Positions 44,772-54,532 of a stretch of DNA of 64,000 bases are shown here, in pieces. Every line of letters begins with the position of its first letter. Within the stretch, counting starts at the first letter, position 1. Below the pieces are notes generated by a model that was not told the origin of the DNA, searched no databases, and was given only the letters and a program-made list of their open reading frames with translations. The DNA is from Streptococcus panodentis (GTDB taxonomy: Bacteria; Bacillota; Bacilli; Lactobacillales; Streptococcaceae): NCBI RefSeq assembly GCF_017884005.1, contig NZ_QFAY01000011.1, forward strand, positions 28,376 through 92,375, read 5' to 3'. The position numbers and the translations under genes are program-made.

Positions 44772-45613
44772 TTGTGTCTCCGGTAGTAACCGTTGAGCTT
44801 GCGGTTTTCCCAGTAGCTGTTGAAGATTTTTTCTTTTTTCTGGCGGTCAATTTCCAGAAAAAAGGCGTAGAGCAGGTCGATCATGAGCAGCATGGGAAAT
44901 TGGGCAGAGATGCGCTGGATGTATTCGGATTTGTTTTGCATCGCCACGGTGAGGATTTCGGAGAAAGGCTCTTTGACTTTCTTAGGCTGGCCGGTCACGA
45001 GGACGGTCTGGGCTCCCATGTCCTGAGCGTCTATCAGGCTGTCGATAATGGACTGGGTCTGGCCGGACAGGGAAAAACCGATGACCAGACAGTTCTGGTC
45101 CAAAATACTGGTCGTCCAAGCAAAGCCGTCCGGGTCGGTCAGGGCTTCGCAGACAACGCCCAGCCGCATAAAGCGCAGCTTCATGTCGCGGGCCACCAGC
45201 CCTGAGCTGCCGGTGCCAAAGAAATAGACACGGTCGGCGGCCTCGATCAGACCGGCTACCCGCTCTAGCTTCTCCTCATCAATCAGCTCTTCGGTCTGCT
45301 GGCGGATCTGAGTATAACTGCGCAGGACGCGGCGGGACAGATCATTCTGCAGGCTGTCTTCCGCCGGTCGGCCTTTCTGCAGCTGATGCAGGTATTGGAA
45401 GTTAAACTCCCGATAGCCTTTAAAGCCGCATTTTTTGGCAAAGCGGGTCAGGGCGGCCTGGGAGATATGCAGGTTTTGGGTCACCTGAAGGGAGGACAAG
45501 TCATCCTGAATACTGGCAGGATTGAGAAAATAGCGGGCGATGTGCTGCTCCAAGTCGGTCATGCTGTCCAAATGGCTTTCGATAATGGTTAGAATATGCT
45601 CTTGCTTGTTCAT
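44768..45613 (-). CDS. RpiR family regulator with SIS domain
   Basis: A 281-residue regulator. The N-terminal HTH_6 domain includes NLHISQAALTRFAKKCGFKGYREF; the C-terminal SIS domain has VYFFGTGSSGLVARDMKLRFMRLG and GFSLSGQTQSIID, which bind sugar phosphates. It is convergent with the nan cluster, as NanR-type RpiR regulators often are, and likely senses ManNAc-6-phosphate or a related compound. A repeat shared with the thrC downstream region lies just before its start. Confidence 0.9.
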   Translation of the reverse strand: MNKQEHILTIIESHLDSMTDLEQHIARYFLNPASIQDDLSSLQVTQNLHISQAALTRFAKKCGFKGYREFNFQYLHQLQKGRPAEDSLQNDLSRRVLRSYTQIRQQTEELIDEEKLERVAGLIEAADRVYFFGTGSSGLVARDMKLRFMRLGVVCEALTDPDGFAWTTSILDQNCLVIGFSLSGQTQSIIDSLIDAQDMGAQTVLVTGQPKKVKEPFSEILTVAMQNKSEYIQRISAQFPMLLMIDLLYAFFLEIDRQKKEKIFNSYWENRKLNGYYRRHK

Positions 45614-45630
45614 AGTTTACTTTCTTTTCT

Positions 45631-45699
45631 TATACAGTATCTTCCAAAAGATGCATCCCTCTGTGGGTGAGGACTCAGCCATCATGGGAGTCTGTCTCA
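45631..45699 (-). repeat. dispersed repeat, copy in the rpiR leader
   Basis: About 69 bases (plus strand starting TATACAGTATCTTCCAAAAG) that recur in reverse complement at 59953-60021 with few changes. In rpiR RNA sense it ends about 17 bases before the ATG, so it is probably part of the leader. The rest of the 730-base gap to the V-ATPase operon shows no gene. Confidence 0.75.
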
Positions 45700-46155
45700 T
45701 AGTCTGGGATCAGATTGGTCTGTTTCATTCAGTCTGACTGCTGTTCATAGGCTTTGACGATCATTTCCCGGCTAGCTGTTGTCAGCCTCATCTGAAACAT
45801 ATATCTATAGTATAACATAGACGAGAGGAAATAAACCGTTTTCAGAGCTTATGCGAAAAGAAAATCGGAAAAGGCAAGCTAAACCAACCAGCTGTCTCCA
45901 ACAGTCCGAGTCCGGAAACTCAAAAGCGAGGCAGGGAGGGGCTAGCTAGAGCAAGCGCAGTTGGAGTCAGGACAGTCCGGGGAGTGGCGGCGGGACAGAC
46001 TCAGCCTAGGCCTAGCCATTCGGAAGCCCGGCAGGGAGATTGTGCTCAGAGGGAAGTCCCAGCTTTCGTCCGGTTTGGAGGCTGGGGTACAGGCAAACTG
46101 TCAAAAGAACAGTTAAAACTGTGAACAGACCATGACGGATTGTTTAGAAATATGT

Positions 46156-46161
46156 TATAAT
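46156..46161 (+). promoter_or_regulatory. -10 element of the V-ATPase operon
   Basis: TATAAT at 46156-46161 in an otherwise GC-richer spacer, about 180 bases before the first ATPase gene. The -35 is weak (ATGACG about 17 bases upstream), and TTGTTTAG lies closer. Confidence 0.5.
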
Positions 46162-46341
46162 TTACACAAGTATAAACTGATTTCAAACTGTGCAGATCGA
46201 AAAAAGACAGGGTGAGGAGCTGCCGCTCAAAGGAAAGGGGGTTTCCAAAGAGCAGGTGTTTGGCAGCTGGATTTGCCTTGAAAGAGGCCCTGCCCTGACC
46301 TTTATCCGAGCAGCCGCAGTTTGGTGTCAAGAGGTGAGAAC

Positions 46342-46665
46342 ATGGCGAATCAGACTCTCGAAAAAATGCAGGAAATAGAAGCAGCTGCAGATAAGGTGCT
46401 GGCTGGCTATGAGACAGATATAGAGCAGCTGCGCCGGCAGGCTGATGAGCAGATCAGTCAGATGGGGCAGGCTTATGATCAGGAGACCCAGCGGCTGGCA
46501 GCGGAATTAGAAGAAAGCAGCCAGAAGCAGTTAGCCGCCCTCAGGCAGGATGTGCTCATCACTGTTCGGCAGAATGAAGCCGCAGTGGAGGCTGCTCTGA
46601 ACGACAAGAAGGCGGCTCTGGTCCAGTCCATCATAGATAAGGTGGTAGATGAGTATGGCCATTAG
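46342..46665 (+). CDS. V-type ATPase peripheral-stalk subunit (H/G-like)
   Basis: A 107-residue coiled-coil protein rich in Glu, Gln and Ala (MQEIEAAADKVLAGYETDIE onward), ending SIIDKVVDEYGH. It corresponds to the small stalk subunit that heads streptococcal and enterococcal ntp operons and pairs with NtpE. GAGGTGAGAAC supports ATG 46342; seven upstream codons cross the ribosome site. It overlaps the NtpI gene. Confidence 0.8.
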   Translation: MANQTLEKMQEIEAAADKVLAGYETDIEQLRRQADEQISQMGQAYDQETQRLAAELEESSQKQLAALRQDVLITVRQNEAAVEAALNDKKAALVQSIIDKVVDEYGH

Positions 46666-48613
46666 TCACATGCTCCAGCTGTCTCTCCTGCTGCCGAAGG
46701 AGCTGCTGGATGACCTGCTCTTTTACCTGCAAGGCCTGCAGTCTGTGCAGATTCATGACTTGCGGGAGCAAGAGGACTGGCAGACGGCCTTGGGCAATCA
46801 GACGGTCAGCGGTCTGACGATGCCGGCAGCCCAGCAGGAGCTGCTCAAGCGTCAGGAAAAGCTGGAAAAGATGATTGAGCGCTTAGAGTCTTATCTGCCC
46901 AAAAAGAAGCTGCTGCAGTCTCTGAAAGAAAAGCCGCTGGAGCTGTCTTTTGAGCAGCTGGAGCAGCAAGGGCAGGCCCGAGATGAAGCCCTGCTTTTGA
47001 GCAGGATTGACCAGGAACTGCGCAAGCTGGCTCAGGCCGAAGAGCGGATAAAAGCGGATCAAGCCGAGCTGGTCCGGCTTGAAAAGTGGGAGCCGCTGGA
47101 AGCGACCCCGCAGGATTTGGCGGCCTTCAGCCATCTCAAGGGCTTGGTGGGCACCATTCCCAGCAAAGACAATGATGCTCTGCGGACCAGTCTGCAGCTG
47201 CATCCGGATCTGCAGGTCGAGGTCGTTTTCAGCAGCGCTACCGAGCAGGGGCTGCTTATTTTCTACAGGGCTGGATCTTTAGAGGAAGTACAGAGCGTTC
47301 TGGCTCAGGCTGATTTTAAACCCTTTGACTATGAAGGCAGTGAGCTGCCCCGTCAGCACATCAGGCAGCTCAGGGCTGATATGGAGGAGCAGGAGACTGT
47401 GTGCTCTTTGACGAGAGCGGCATTGGCGGCTTCCAAGCAGGAGCTGGCTCAGCTGCAGCTGCAGCTGGACTATGTGCTGAATCTGTCCTCGCGCCAGCAG
47501 AGCAAGGATTTTCTGGCCGGTACGCAGAATTTAGTGGCACTTGAGGCTTGGGTGGAAAGCGAGCAGCTGGCAGAACTTCAGGACTGTCTCAACCGGCAGT
47601 TTGGGCAGGCCATTCTGGTGGAGAGCAGGGAGGCGGCAGCCGATGAAGCCGGGCAGGTGCCGACCAAGCTGAAGAACCCTGCGCTAATTGAGCCCTTTGA
47701 ACTGGTGACTGAGATGTATGCTCTGCCCAAGTACGGGGAGAAGGATCCAACTCCCATCGTAGCTCTATTCTACTTTGTTTTCTTTGGGATGATGGTGGCA
47801 GATATCGGCTACGGTCTCCTGCTGTTGCTGGGGACCTGCCTTGCCCTGAGATTTTTCTCTGTCAAGCCGGGACTGGCTAAAAACCTCCGTTTCTTTCGTC
47901 TGCTCAGCTTTGCGGTTATCATCTGGGGCGTCGTTTATGGCTCTTTTCTGGGTTTTGAGCTGCCTTTTGCATTGATCCGCACCAGCTCGGATGCCATGAC
48001 GATTTTGGTCCTTTCTGTCCTTTTCGGTTTTATCACGGTGGTAGCCGGCCTTTATCTCAGCGGCTTGAAAAATTTGCGCGTCCGCGATTATGCCGAGGCA
48101 TACACCAGCGGTTTTGCTTGGGTGCTGATTCTCCTTGGCCTGCTGCTCTTGGTGCTTGGCCGGGTGTTGCCGTCTCTGCCTCTTTTGGGGCCGGTGGGTC
48201 AGTGGCTGGCTCTCCTCAATGCTCTGGGCATTTTGGCCGTCTCTCTGGTCAGCGCTAAAAGCTTTTCCGGTCTGGCTGCTGGTCTTTTTAACCTTTATAA
48301 TGTCAGCGGCTATGTTGGAGATTTGGTCAGCTTCACCCGCCTCATGGCTCTGGGCTTGTCCGGTGCCAGTATCGGCTCGGCCTTTAATCTGATTGTCAGT
48401 CTCTTTCCTCCTTTAGCCCGCTTTACAATCGGCTTGTTTCTCTTCATTGCCCTGCATCTGATCAACATGTTTCTGTCTTTCCTGTCGGGCTATGTACACG
48501 GAGCGCGCTTGATTTTTGTAGAGTTTTTTGGGAAATTCTATGACGGCGGCGGCAAGCCTTTCAGACCGCTGAAGCCGGCTGAAAAATATGTAAAAGACAA
48601 AAAAGAAATTTGA
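46655..48613 (+). CDS. ntpI: V-type ATPase subunit I (a subunit)
   Basis: A 652-residue subunit. The N-terminal 350 residues are soluble and coiled-coil; the C-terminal half has about eight membrane helices with the half-channel segments KYGEKDPTPIVALFYFVFFGMMVADIGYG and YVGDLVSFTRLMALGLSGASI, where the essential Arg lies in FTRLMALGL. ATG 46655 is preferred over 46649, because AAGGTGG ends nine bases before the former and only three before the latter. It overlaps the stalk gene. Confidence 0.95.
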   Translation: MAISHMLQLSLLLPKELLDDLLFYLQGLQSVQIHDLREQEDWQTALGNQTVSGLTMPAAQQELLKRQEKLEKMIERLESYLPKKKLLQSLKEKPLELSFEQLEQQGQARDEALLLSRIDQELRKLAQAEERIKADQAELVRLEKWEPLEATPQDLAAFSHLKGLVGTIPSKDNDALRTSLQLHPDLQVEVVFSSATEQGLLIFYRAGSLEEVQSVLAQADFKPFDYEGSELPRQHIRQLRADMEEQETVCSLTRAALAASKQELAQLQLQLDYVLNLSSRQQSKDFLAGTQNLVALEAWVESEQLAELQDCLNRQFGQAILVESREAAADEAGQVPTKLKNPALIEPFELVTEMYALPKYGEKDPTPIVALFYFVFFGMMVADIGYGLLLLLGTCLALRFFSVKPGLAKNLRFFRLLSFAVIIWGVVYGSFLGFELPFALIRTSSDAMTILVLSVLFGFITVVAGLYLSGLKNLRVRDYAEAYTSGFAWVLILLGLLLLVLGRVLPSLPLLGPVGQWLALLNALGILAVSLVSAKSFSGLAAGLFNLYNVSGYVGDLVSFTRLMALGLSGASIGSAFNLIVSLFPPLARFTIGLFLFIALHLINMFLSFLSGYVHGARLIFVEFFGKFYDGGGKPFRPLKPAEKYVKDKKEI

Positions 48614-48655
48614 GCAGCTTTGGCAGAAGCAGCCAGTCTGCCCAAGGATAAATAG

Positions 48656-49144
<489 letters not shown>

Positions 49145-49154
49145 GGAGGCGTGT

Positions 49155-49745
49155 ATGTCTGACCTATCACAGCTCAAAGCCGCAGTTCTGGAGCAGGCCC
49201 ATGAAAAGGGACGGCTGCTCCTTTCAGAAAGCAAGGCAAGGCTGGCGCAGGATAGCAAAAAACAGGAAGCCCGTCTGGAGCAGGAAAAACTGCAGCAGCG
49301 CACAGCCCGTCTAAAGGACATCAGGCGCCGCAGCCAGCGGGACTTGCAGCAGCTGGAAAATCAAAAACGCCAGTCAAGCTTGGCGATTAAGCAGCGAGTG
49401 CTGGGAGAGCTCTTTGAGGAAGCCTACCAAAAGATGGCAGCTTGGTCTGACCGGCAGGAGCTGGCTTTTATCGGCAGTGTTCTGAAAAAATATTCACGAG
49501 AGCCTCTGGTCTTGGAATTCGGCTCTCTGACCTATGAAAAGCTCAGTTCAGCCCAAGTGCAGGAGCTCAGAGACAGCTGGCCGCAGCTGGAAGTAGCTGA
49601 GACCAGCCGGGCCGGTCAGGCAGGATTTGTCCTATCCAGAGGCCGGATAGATGACAGCTATCTCTACAGGGATTTGCTGGATGCTGTCAGACAGGAAGAA
49701 AGCTGCCGGCTGGCGCAGGCGATTTTCAGGGATGCTGCAGAGTAG
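49155..49745 (+). CDS. ntpE: V-type ATPase subunit E
   Basis: A 196-residue peripheral-stalk subunit. A long N-terminal helix rich in Gln, Arg and Lys (about residues 5-85) is followed by a globular C-terminal domain ending in a GRIDDSYLYRDLLDAVRQEE block typical for subunit E. AAGGAGGCGTGT is its ribosome site. The gene ends 10 bases before the NtpC start. Confidence 0.88.
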   Translation: MSDLSQLKAAVLEQAHEKGRLLLSESKARLAQDSKKQEARLEQEKLQQRTARLKDIRRRSQRDLQQLENQKRQSSLAIKQRVLGELFEEAYQKMAAWSDRQELAFIGSVLKKYSREPLVLEFGSLTYEKLSSAQVQELRDSWPQLEVAETSRAGQAGFVLSRGRIDDSYLYRDLLDAVRQEESCRLAQAIFRDAAE

Positions 49746-49755
49746 GAGGGCGGCC

Positions 49756-50769
49756 ATGGACGGAAAAACTTACTCACAGGTCAACACAGCCATCAGCGTG
49801 CGGGAGGCTTCCTTTCTGACTCCCCAGCAGTATGAAGAGCTGCTGCAGACGGCAGATGCAGCCAGCCGCTCTCAGCTGCTGCAGGGGACAGTCTATGCGC
49901 TGGATACAGATGCACTCAGCAATCTCAATGCCATTGAGCAGGTGCTGATGGGGCAGCTCATGGCCGAGTATGCCTGGGCCTTTGACATCAGCCCGGATGC
50001 CCAGCTGCCCTCTCTCTTTACTCTCCGCTATACTTATCACAATCTCAAGGTCCTGCTCAAGCAGAAGGCCACAGATCTATCGCTGGAGCATCTGCTGCTG
50101 CCGGCTGGCCCCTATTCTCTGGAAATTTTGGAGCATTTGACAGCAGCTTTTTCGGCGGAGCACTGCCCGGACTGGATGCTGGAGGAAGTGCTGGCTACTT
50201 GGCAGGAGTATGAGGATTATCAGGATTTGCGCGTGCTGGAAATCGGCATGGATTTAGCCTATTTCAAGCATCTCAAGCGTTTGGGCCGGTCTTTGGACAA
50301 TGCGGCTCTCAAGACTTGGGTGGATGTGAGCATTGATTGCTACAATGCCGTGACGGCCAAGCGGGCTGTGGATCTGCACAAGCCTCACAGCTTTATGAAG
50401 CAGCTCCTGTCCGATGAAGGGAGCCTGACGGCTGCGGAGTGGATTGCGCTGGCCGAGCGGGGAGATTTTCTCTCTTGGTTCAGTCAGGTCAATCCCTTGG
50501 ACTATGATGTGGATCTGCGGCTCTATGAGGAGAAAATGCGAACCCAAAGCCTGACAGCGGTTGAGCTGGAATATCTGGCGGACCTGCTGCAGGTCAAGCT
50601 GCTGGCTGCTGCTCAGTTTGAGACAGACGGCCCCCTGCCTCTGGCCCGCTATCTGCTGGGCCGGGAGCTGGAGGTGAAAAATCTGCGGCTGATTTTGACT
50701 GGACTGGACAATCAGCTGCCGCTCTCAGCAATCAAGGAAAGGATGCGGCCGATTTATGGACAAGACTAG
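49756..50769 (+). CDS. ntpC: V-type ATPase subunit C (d-type)
   Basis: A 337-residue helical subunit linking the rotor shaft to the membrane ring. YSQVNTAISVREASFLTPQQ is the usual beginning, and ELEVKNLRLILTGL near the end is the conserved ENRNLR-like stretch of the family. TAGGAGGGCGGCC supports ATG 49756; a longer open frame runs back through ntpE and is excluded. It overlaps ntpF by 14 bases. Confidence 0.92.
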   Translation: MDGKTYSQVNTAISVREASFLTPQQYEELLQTADAASRSQLLQGTVYALDTDALSNLNAIEQVLMGQLMAEYAWAFDISPDAQLPSLFTLRYTYHNLKVLLKQKATDLSLEHLLLPAGPYSLEILEHLTAAFSAEHCPDWMLEEVLATWQEYEDYQDLRVLEIGMDLAYFKHLKRLGRSLDNAALKTWVDVSIDCYNAVTAKRAVDLHKPHSFMKQLLSDEGSLTAAEWIALAERGDFLSWFSQVNPLDYDVDLRLYEEKMRTQSLTAVELEYLADLLQVKLLAAAQFETDGPLPLARYLLGRELEVKNLRLILTGLDNQLPLSAIKERMRPIYGQD

Positions 50770-51076
50770 CTATCAGATTGCGGTTGTCGGCAGCCGCGAT
50801 GCCATTTTGCCTTTTAAACTGATTGGTTTTCAGACTTTTCCGGTCAGCCAGAGCCAAGAAGCGGTTAAGACGCTGCGCCAGCTGGCACGAGACCGCTTTG
50901 GCATCATCTATCTGACCGAGGACATAGCAGCTCAGATCCCGGAAACCCTGGCCTACTACGACAAGCAGGAGCTGCCTGCTATCACCCTGATTCCGACCCA
51001 CAGAGGCAGCAGCGGTCTGGGCCGGCAGCGAATCCGGGACAATGTCGAAAAAGCCGTTGGGCAGGATATACTGTAA
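50756..51076 (+). CDS. ntpF: V-type ATPase subunit F
   Basis: A 106-residue Rossmann-like subunit that binds the D shaft. IAVVGSRDAILPFKLIGFQTF and GIIYLTEDIAAQIPETLAYYD match the family, and ITLIPTHRGSSGLGRQRIRDNVEKAVG is the C-terminal tail. Its ATG is inside the end of ntpC. In other streptococci ntpA follows directly; here two unrelated genes come first. Confidence 0.93.
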   Translation: MDKTSYQIAVVGSRDAILPFKLIGFQTFPVSQSQEAVKTLRQLARDRFGIIYLTEDIAAQIPETLAYYDKQELPAITLIPTHRGSSGLGRQRIRDNVEKAVGQDIL

Positions 51077-51086
51077 AGGAGCAACT

Positions 51087-51914
51087 ATGTTTTTAAGAAA
51101 GCAAAGAAAACTGGCTCAAAAATTTCAAGAACTGCATAGGAGCAAGGAGCTGTTCGTCCTTCCCAATATCTGGAATGTTGGCTCCGCAGTGGTTTTTGAA
51201 AAAGAGGGCCATCTGGCAGTCGCTACGTCAAGCGCTGGGATTGCCTATGATATGGGCTATCCTGATGGAGAAGACATCTCCTTGGATGACTTGGTTTTTA
51301 TGGTTTCAAAGATCACCAAGAGGATTTCTCTTCCTTTGTCGGTGGATTTTGAAAGAGGCTATGCCGAAACGCCTGAAGGGGTAAAGGCCAATGCCCTTCG
51401 TTTGCTTGAAGCAGGGGCGGTTGGCTTTAATCTGGAAGACGGCTGTTCGGATAAGAGTTTATCTCCCATCGAGCTTCAACAAGCAAAAATCCAGGCCCTG
51501 ATGGAGCTGAAAAAAGAGACGGGACTTGATTTTGTCATTAATGCTCGCACCTGTGTCTATTGGAATCAGTTGTTTGATGAGGATACCAGATTAAAAGTGG
51601 CTTTAGAAAGAGGGTTCGCTTACGAAAAGGCAGGAGCAGACTGCTTCTTTGTTCCAGGTCCTGTCCCGCAGGCAGCCATTCAAAGATTGACGGAGTCTTT
51701 GAGCATTCCAGTTAATATCATTTTAAATCCAGCATCTGGCAGCATTTCGGATTTGCAAGAGCTCGGTGTCAAGCGGCTTAGTCTCGGTTCTGGTCCGGTA
51801 CGGACTATCTATCAGCAAGTAATCGAATTGGCACAAGAAACTGCTACTCATGATTTTCATCGGATTCAGCAGGCAAGCTTTACTTATGATGATGCAAATC
51901 GTTATTTCAGATAA
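51087..51914 (+). CDS. isocitrate lyase/PEP mutase superfamily protein
   Basis: A 275-residue TIM-barrel enzyme. LPNIWNVGSAVVFEKEG, VATSSAGIAYDMGYPDGE, LSVDFERGYA, GAVGFNLEDGCSD and FVINARTCVYWNQ match the PEP mutase/ICL superfamily with its metal-binding Asp and Glu residues. The substrate is unknown; members make or break C-C or P-C bonds of small oxoacids. AAAGGAGCAACT precedes ATG 51087. The gene is AT-richer than the flanking ATPase genes and interrupts the ntp operon between F and A. Confidence 0.85.
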   Translation: MFLRKQRKLAQKFQELHRSKELFVLPNIWNVGSAVVFEKEGHLAVATSSAGIAYDMGYPDGEDISLDDLVFMVSKITKRISLPLSVDFERGYAETPEGVKANALRLLEAGAVGFNLEDGCSDKSLSPIELQQAKIQALMELKKETGLDFVINARTCVYWNQLFDEDTRLKVALERGFAYEKAGADCFFVPGPVPQAAIQRLTESLSIPVNIILNPASGSISDLQELGVKRLSLGSGPVRTIYQQVIELAQETATHDFHRIQQASFTYDDANRYFR

Positions 51915-51926
51915 GATGAGGTTCTT

Positions 51927-52619
51927 ATGAGAGTAAATGAATATGGACAAGCAGTCGGAGAAACTCTTCCTGATTTCACAGCAGGAAAATTTCCCAACAT
52001 TGAAAGAATTGAAGGACGCTACGCTGTCATTGAGCGCCTATCGAAAAAACACAGCGCAGATTTGTACGAGGTTTACGGACCGGACTCACCTGCAGACATG
52101 TGGACGTATTTGTTCAAGGGACCTGTGGCAAACCAAGCAGAGTGGGAAGATTTGCTGGATGAGCTCATGACAGCTCAGGGACGCTTTTGCTATGCTATTG
52201 TAGACAAGGCGACGGGCAAGGCTCTGGGGACCTTTTCCCTCATGCGGATTGACCGTGCAAATCGTGTCATCGAAGTCGGAGCGGTTACCTATTCGCCTCG
52301 GCTCAGGCAGACCCGACTGGCAACAGAGGCCCAGTATTTGCTAGCTCGCTATGTCTTTGAGGAACTGCATTACCGCCGCTATGAGTGGAAGTGTGATGCT
52401 CTGAATCAGGCCTCACGCCGAGCGGCAGAAAGATTAGGCTTTACCTATGAGGGAACCTTCCGCCAAGCAGTGGTTTACAAGGGACGCACTCGTGACACAG
52501 ACTGGCTGTCTATGATTGACAGCGACTGGCCGGCGGCCAAGAAGCGCTTGGAAACATGGCTGAAGCCAGAGAATTTCGATGAAAAGGGACGGCAAAAACA
52601 AGCCCTGTCTGATTTTTAA
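51927..52619 (+). CDS. GNAT family N-acetyltransferase (RimJ/RimL-like)
   Basis: A 230-residue acetyltransferase. IDRANRVIEVGAVTYSPRLRQTRLATEAQYLLARYVF contains the acetyl-CoA-binding beta-bulge and R-x-T-x-A-T-type loop, and EWKCDALNQASRRAAERLGFTYEGTFRQ is the classic RimJ/RimL ending. The substrate is unknown; amino groups of small molecules or proteins are typical. It starts 12 bases after the ICL-like gene and shares its position inside the ntp operon. A BOX-like repeat follows. Confidence 0.88.
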   Translation: MRVNEYGQAVGETLPDFTAGKFPNIERIEGRYAVIERLSKKHSADLYEVYGPDSPADMWTYLFKGPVANQAEWEDLLDELMTAQGRFCYAIVDKATGKALGTFSLMRIDRANRVIEVGAVTYSPRLRQTRLATEAQYLLARYVFEELHYRRYEWKCDALNQASRRAAERLGFTYEGTFRQAVVYKGRTRDTDWLSMIDSDWPAAKKRLETWLKPENFDEKGRQKQALSDF

Positions 52620-52634
52620 CATAAGCATCAAAAT

Positions 52635-52709
52635 AATACTCTTCAAAAATCAGCTTTACACTACGTCAGCGGCGAGCTGCCTAGTTTGCTGATGATTTTC
52701 ATTGAGTAG
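52635..52709 (+). repeat. short BOX element (A-C type) before ntpA
   Basis: ATACTCTTCAAAAATCAGCT followed by ACTACGTCAGC and GCCTAGTTTGC, closing with GATTTTCATTGAGTA, matches boxA joined to boxC. It fills most of the gap between the acetyltransferase and ntpA and could form a stem in the ntp mRNA. Confidence 0.75.
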
Positions 52710-52741
52710 CAGCAAAAATCTCCCAAGAATGGAGGAAGATT

Positions 52742-54532
52742 GTGAAGCAAGGAAAGATTATCAAAGTTTCCGGTCCTCTGGTGGTGGCATCAGGGATGCA
52801 GGAGGCCAATATTCAGGACATCTGCCGGGTCGGTGACTTGGGCTTGATTGGCGAGATTATAGAGATGCGGCGCGACCAGGCATCCATTCAGGTTTACGAG
52901 GAAACGTCCGGTCTTGGGCCGGGTGAGCCGGTGGAGACGACCGGCCGCCCGCTCTCAGTCGAGCTGGGGCCGGGGCTGCTTTCTCAGATGTTTGACGGCA
53001 TCCAGCGGCCTCTGGAACGTTTCCAAAGTGAGACCGAGAGCGACTTTCTCATTCGCGGCGTGCAGCTGCCAAACTTAGACCGAGAAGCCAAGTGGGCGTT
53101 TGTCCCAAGTCTGTCTGTCGGCCATAGGGTTGAGGCTGGAGATATTGTCGGTACCGTTCAGGAGACACATCTGGTCGAGCACCGTATCATGGTGCCGGTC
53201 GGCATTGAGGGCCGTCTGACTAAGATCGCGGCTGGCAGCTACAGCGTGGAAGATACGGTGTATGAGGTTGAGCAGGCCGACGGCAGTGTATTCAGCGGCA
53301 GTCTCATGCAGACATGGCCGGTCCGCAAGGGGCGCCCCTTTGCTCAGAAACTGATTCCCCTTGAGCCTTTGGTGACGGGTCAGCGGGTCATTGACACCTT
53401 CTTCCCAGTGACCAAGGGCGGAGCAGCAGCCGTTCCCGGCCCTTTCGGAGCAGGTAAAACGGTCGTCCAGCATCAGGTGGCTAAGTTTGCCGATGTGGAT
53501 ATTGTCATTTATGTCGGCTGCGGCGAGCGGGGCAATGAAATGACCGATGTGCTCCATGAATTCCCCGAGCTGCTTGATCCGGCTACGGGTCAGTCCATCA
53601 TGCAGCGGACGGTCCTGATTGCCAATACTTCCAATATGCCGGTGGCGGCCCGGGAGGCCTCGATTTACACAGGGATTACTATTGCAGAATACTTCCGTGA
53701 CATGGGTTATTCCGTGGCCATTATGGCGGATTCGACCTCTCGCTGGGCTGAGGCGCTGCGGGAAATGTCCGGCCGTTTGGAGGAAATGCCGGGCGATGAA
53801 GGCTATCCAGCCTATCTGGGCAGCCGGATTGCGGAGTACTATGAGCGGGCCGGCCGGGTCAAGACGCTGGGCAGCAGCGAGCGGGAAGGCTCTATTACGG
53901 CTATCGGAGCCGTATCGCCGCCGGGCGGGGATATTTCCGAGCCGGTCACTCAGAACACCCTGCGCATTGTCAAAGTCTTTTGGGGATTGGATGCCCAGCT
54001 GGCTCAGCGCCGCCATTTTCCAGCCATCAACTGGCTGAGCTCTTACTCCCTCTATCTGGATGAGGTGGGGGCTTCTATCGACCGGCGGGAGGGGCTTGCT
54101 TGGGCAGAAAAGGTCACCAAGGCCATGACTATCCTGCAAAAGGAGAGCGAACTGCAGGAAATCGTGCGCCTGGTGGGCCTGGACTCCCTGTCTGAAAGGG
54201 ACCGCCTGACCATGAATACGGCCAAGATGCTGCGGGAAGATTACCTGCAGCAGAATGCCTTTGACGAGGTTGATACCTTTACTTCCTTTAGGAAGCAGGT
54301 CGTCCTTTTGACCAATATCCTGACCTTTGATGAGGAAGCGAACAAAGCTCTGGATTTGGGGGCTTATTTGCAGGAAATCATGGAAGGAACGGTGGAGCTG
54401 CGCGACCGTCTGGCCCGCAGCAAATTTATCCATGAGGACCGCTTAGAGGAGATTGAGACCTTGCATCAGACTGTTAAGGACTGTCTGCATCACATCGTGG
54501 CACAAGGAGGACTTGATAATGAAGGTGATTAA
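52742..54532 (+). CDS. ntpA: V-type ATPase catalytic subunit A
   Basis: A 596-residue catalytic subunit. Walker A is [13 protein letters not shown], with [15 protein letters not shown], Walker [18 protein letters not shown] and the non-homologous region near residues 120-180 that separates A from F-type beta. The start is GTG 52742 after GGAGGAAGATT. It hydrolyses or makes ATP at the A3B3 head. It overlaps ntpB by 14 bases. Confidence 0.97.
   Translation: MKQGKIIKVSGPLVVASGMQEANIQDICRVGDLGLIGEIIEMRRDQASIQVYEETSGLGPGEPVETTGRPLSVELGPGLLSQMFDGIQRPLERFQSETESDFLIRGVQLPNLDREAKWAFVPSLSVGHRVEAGDIVGTVQETHLVEHRIMVPVGIEGRLTKIAAGSYSVEDTVYEVEQADGSVFSGSLMQTWPVRKGRPFAQKLIPLEPLVTGQRVIDTFFPVTKGGAAAVPGPFGAGKTVVQHQVAKFADVDIVIYVGCGERGNEMTDVLHEFPELLDPATGQSIMQRTVLIANTSNMPVAAREASIYTGITIAEYFRDMGYSVAIMADSTSRWAEALREMSGRLEEMPGDEGYPAYLGSRIAEYYERAGRVKTLGSSEREGSITAIGAVSPPGGDISEPVTQNTLRIVKVFWGLDAQLAQRRHFPAINWLSSYSLYLDEVGASIDRREGLAWAEKVTKAMTILQKESELQEIVRLVGLDSLSERDRLTMNTAKMLREDYLQQNAFDEVDTFTSFRKQVVLLTNILTFDEEANKALDLGAYLQEIMEGTVELRDRLARSKFIHEDRLEEIETLHQTVKDCLHHIVAQGGLDNEGD

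Noticed and set aside
53075..54433. 452-codon open frame on the minus strand
   Set aside because: It lies wholly antisense to ntpA in a GC-rich gene, has no recognisable motifs and no ribosome site; it is a shadow of the real gene.
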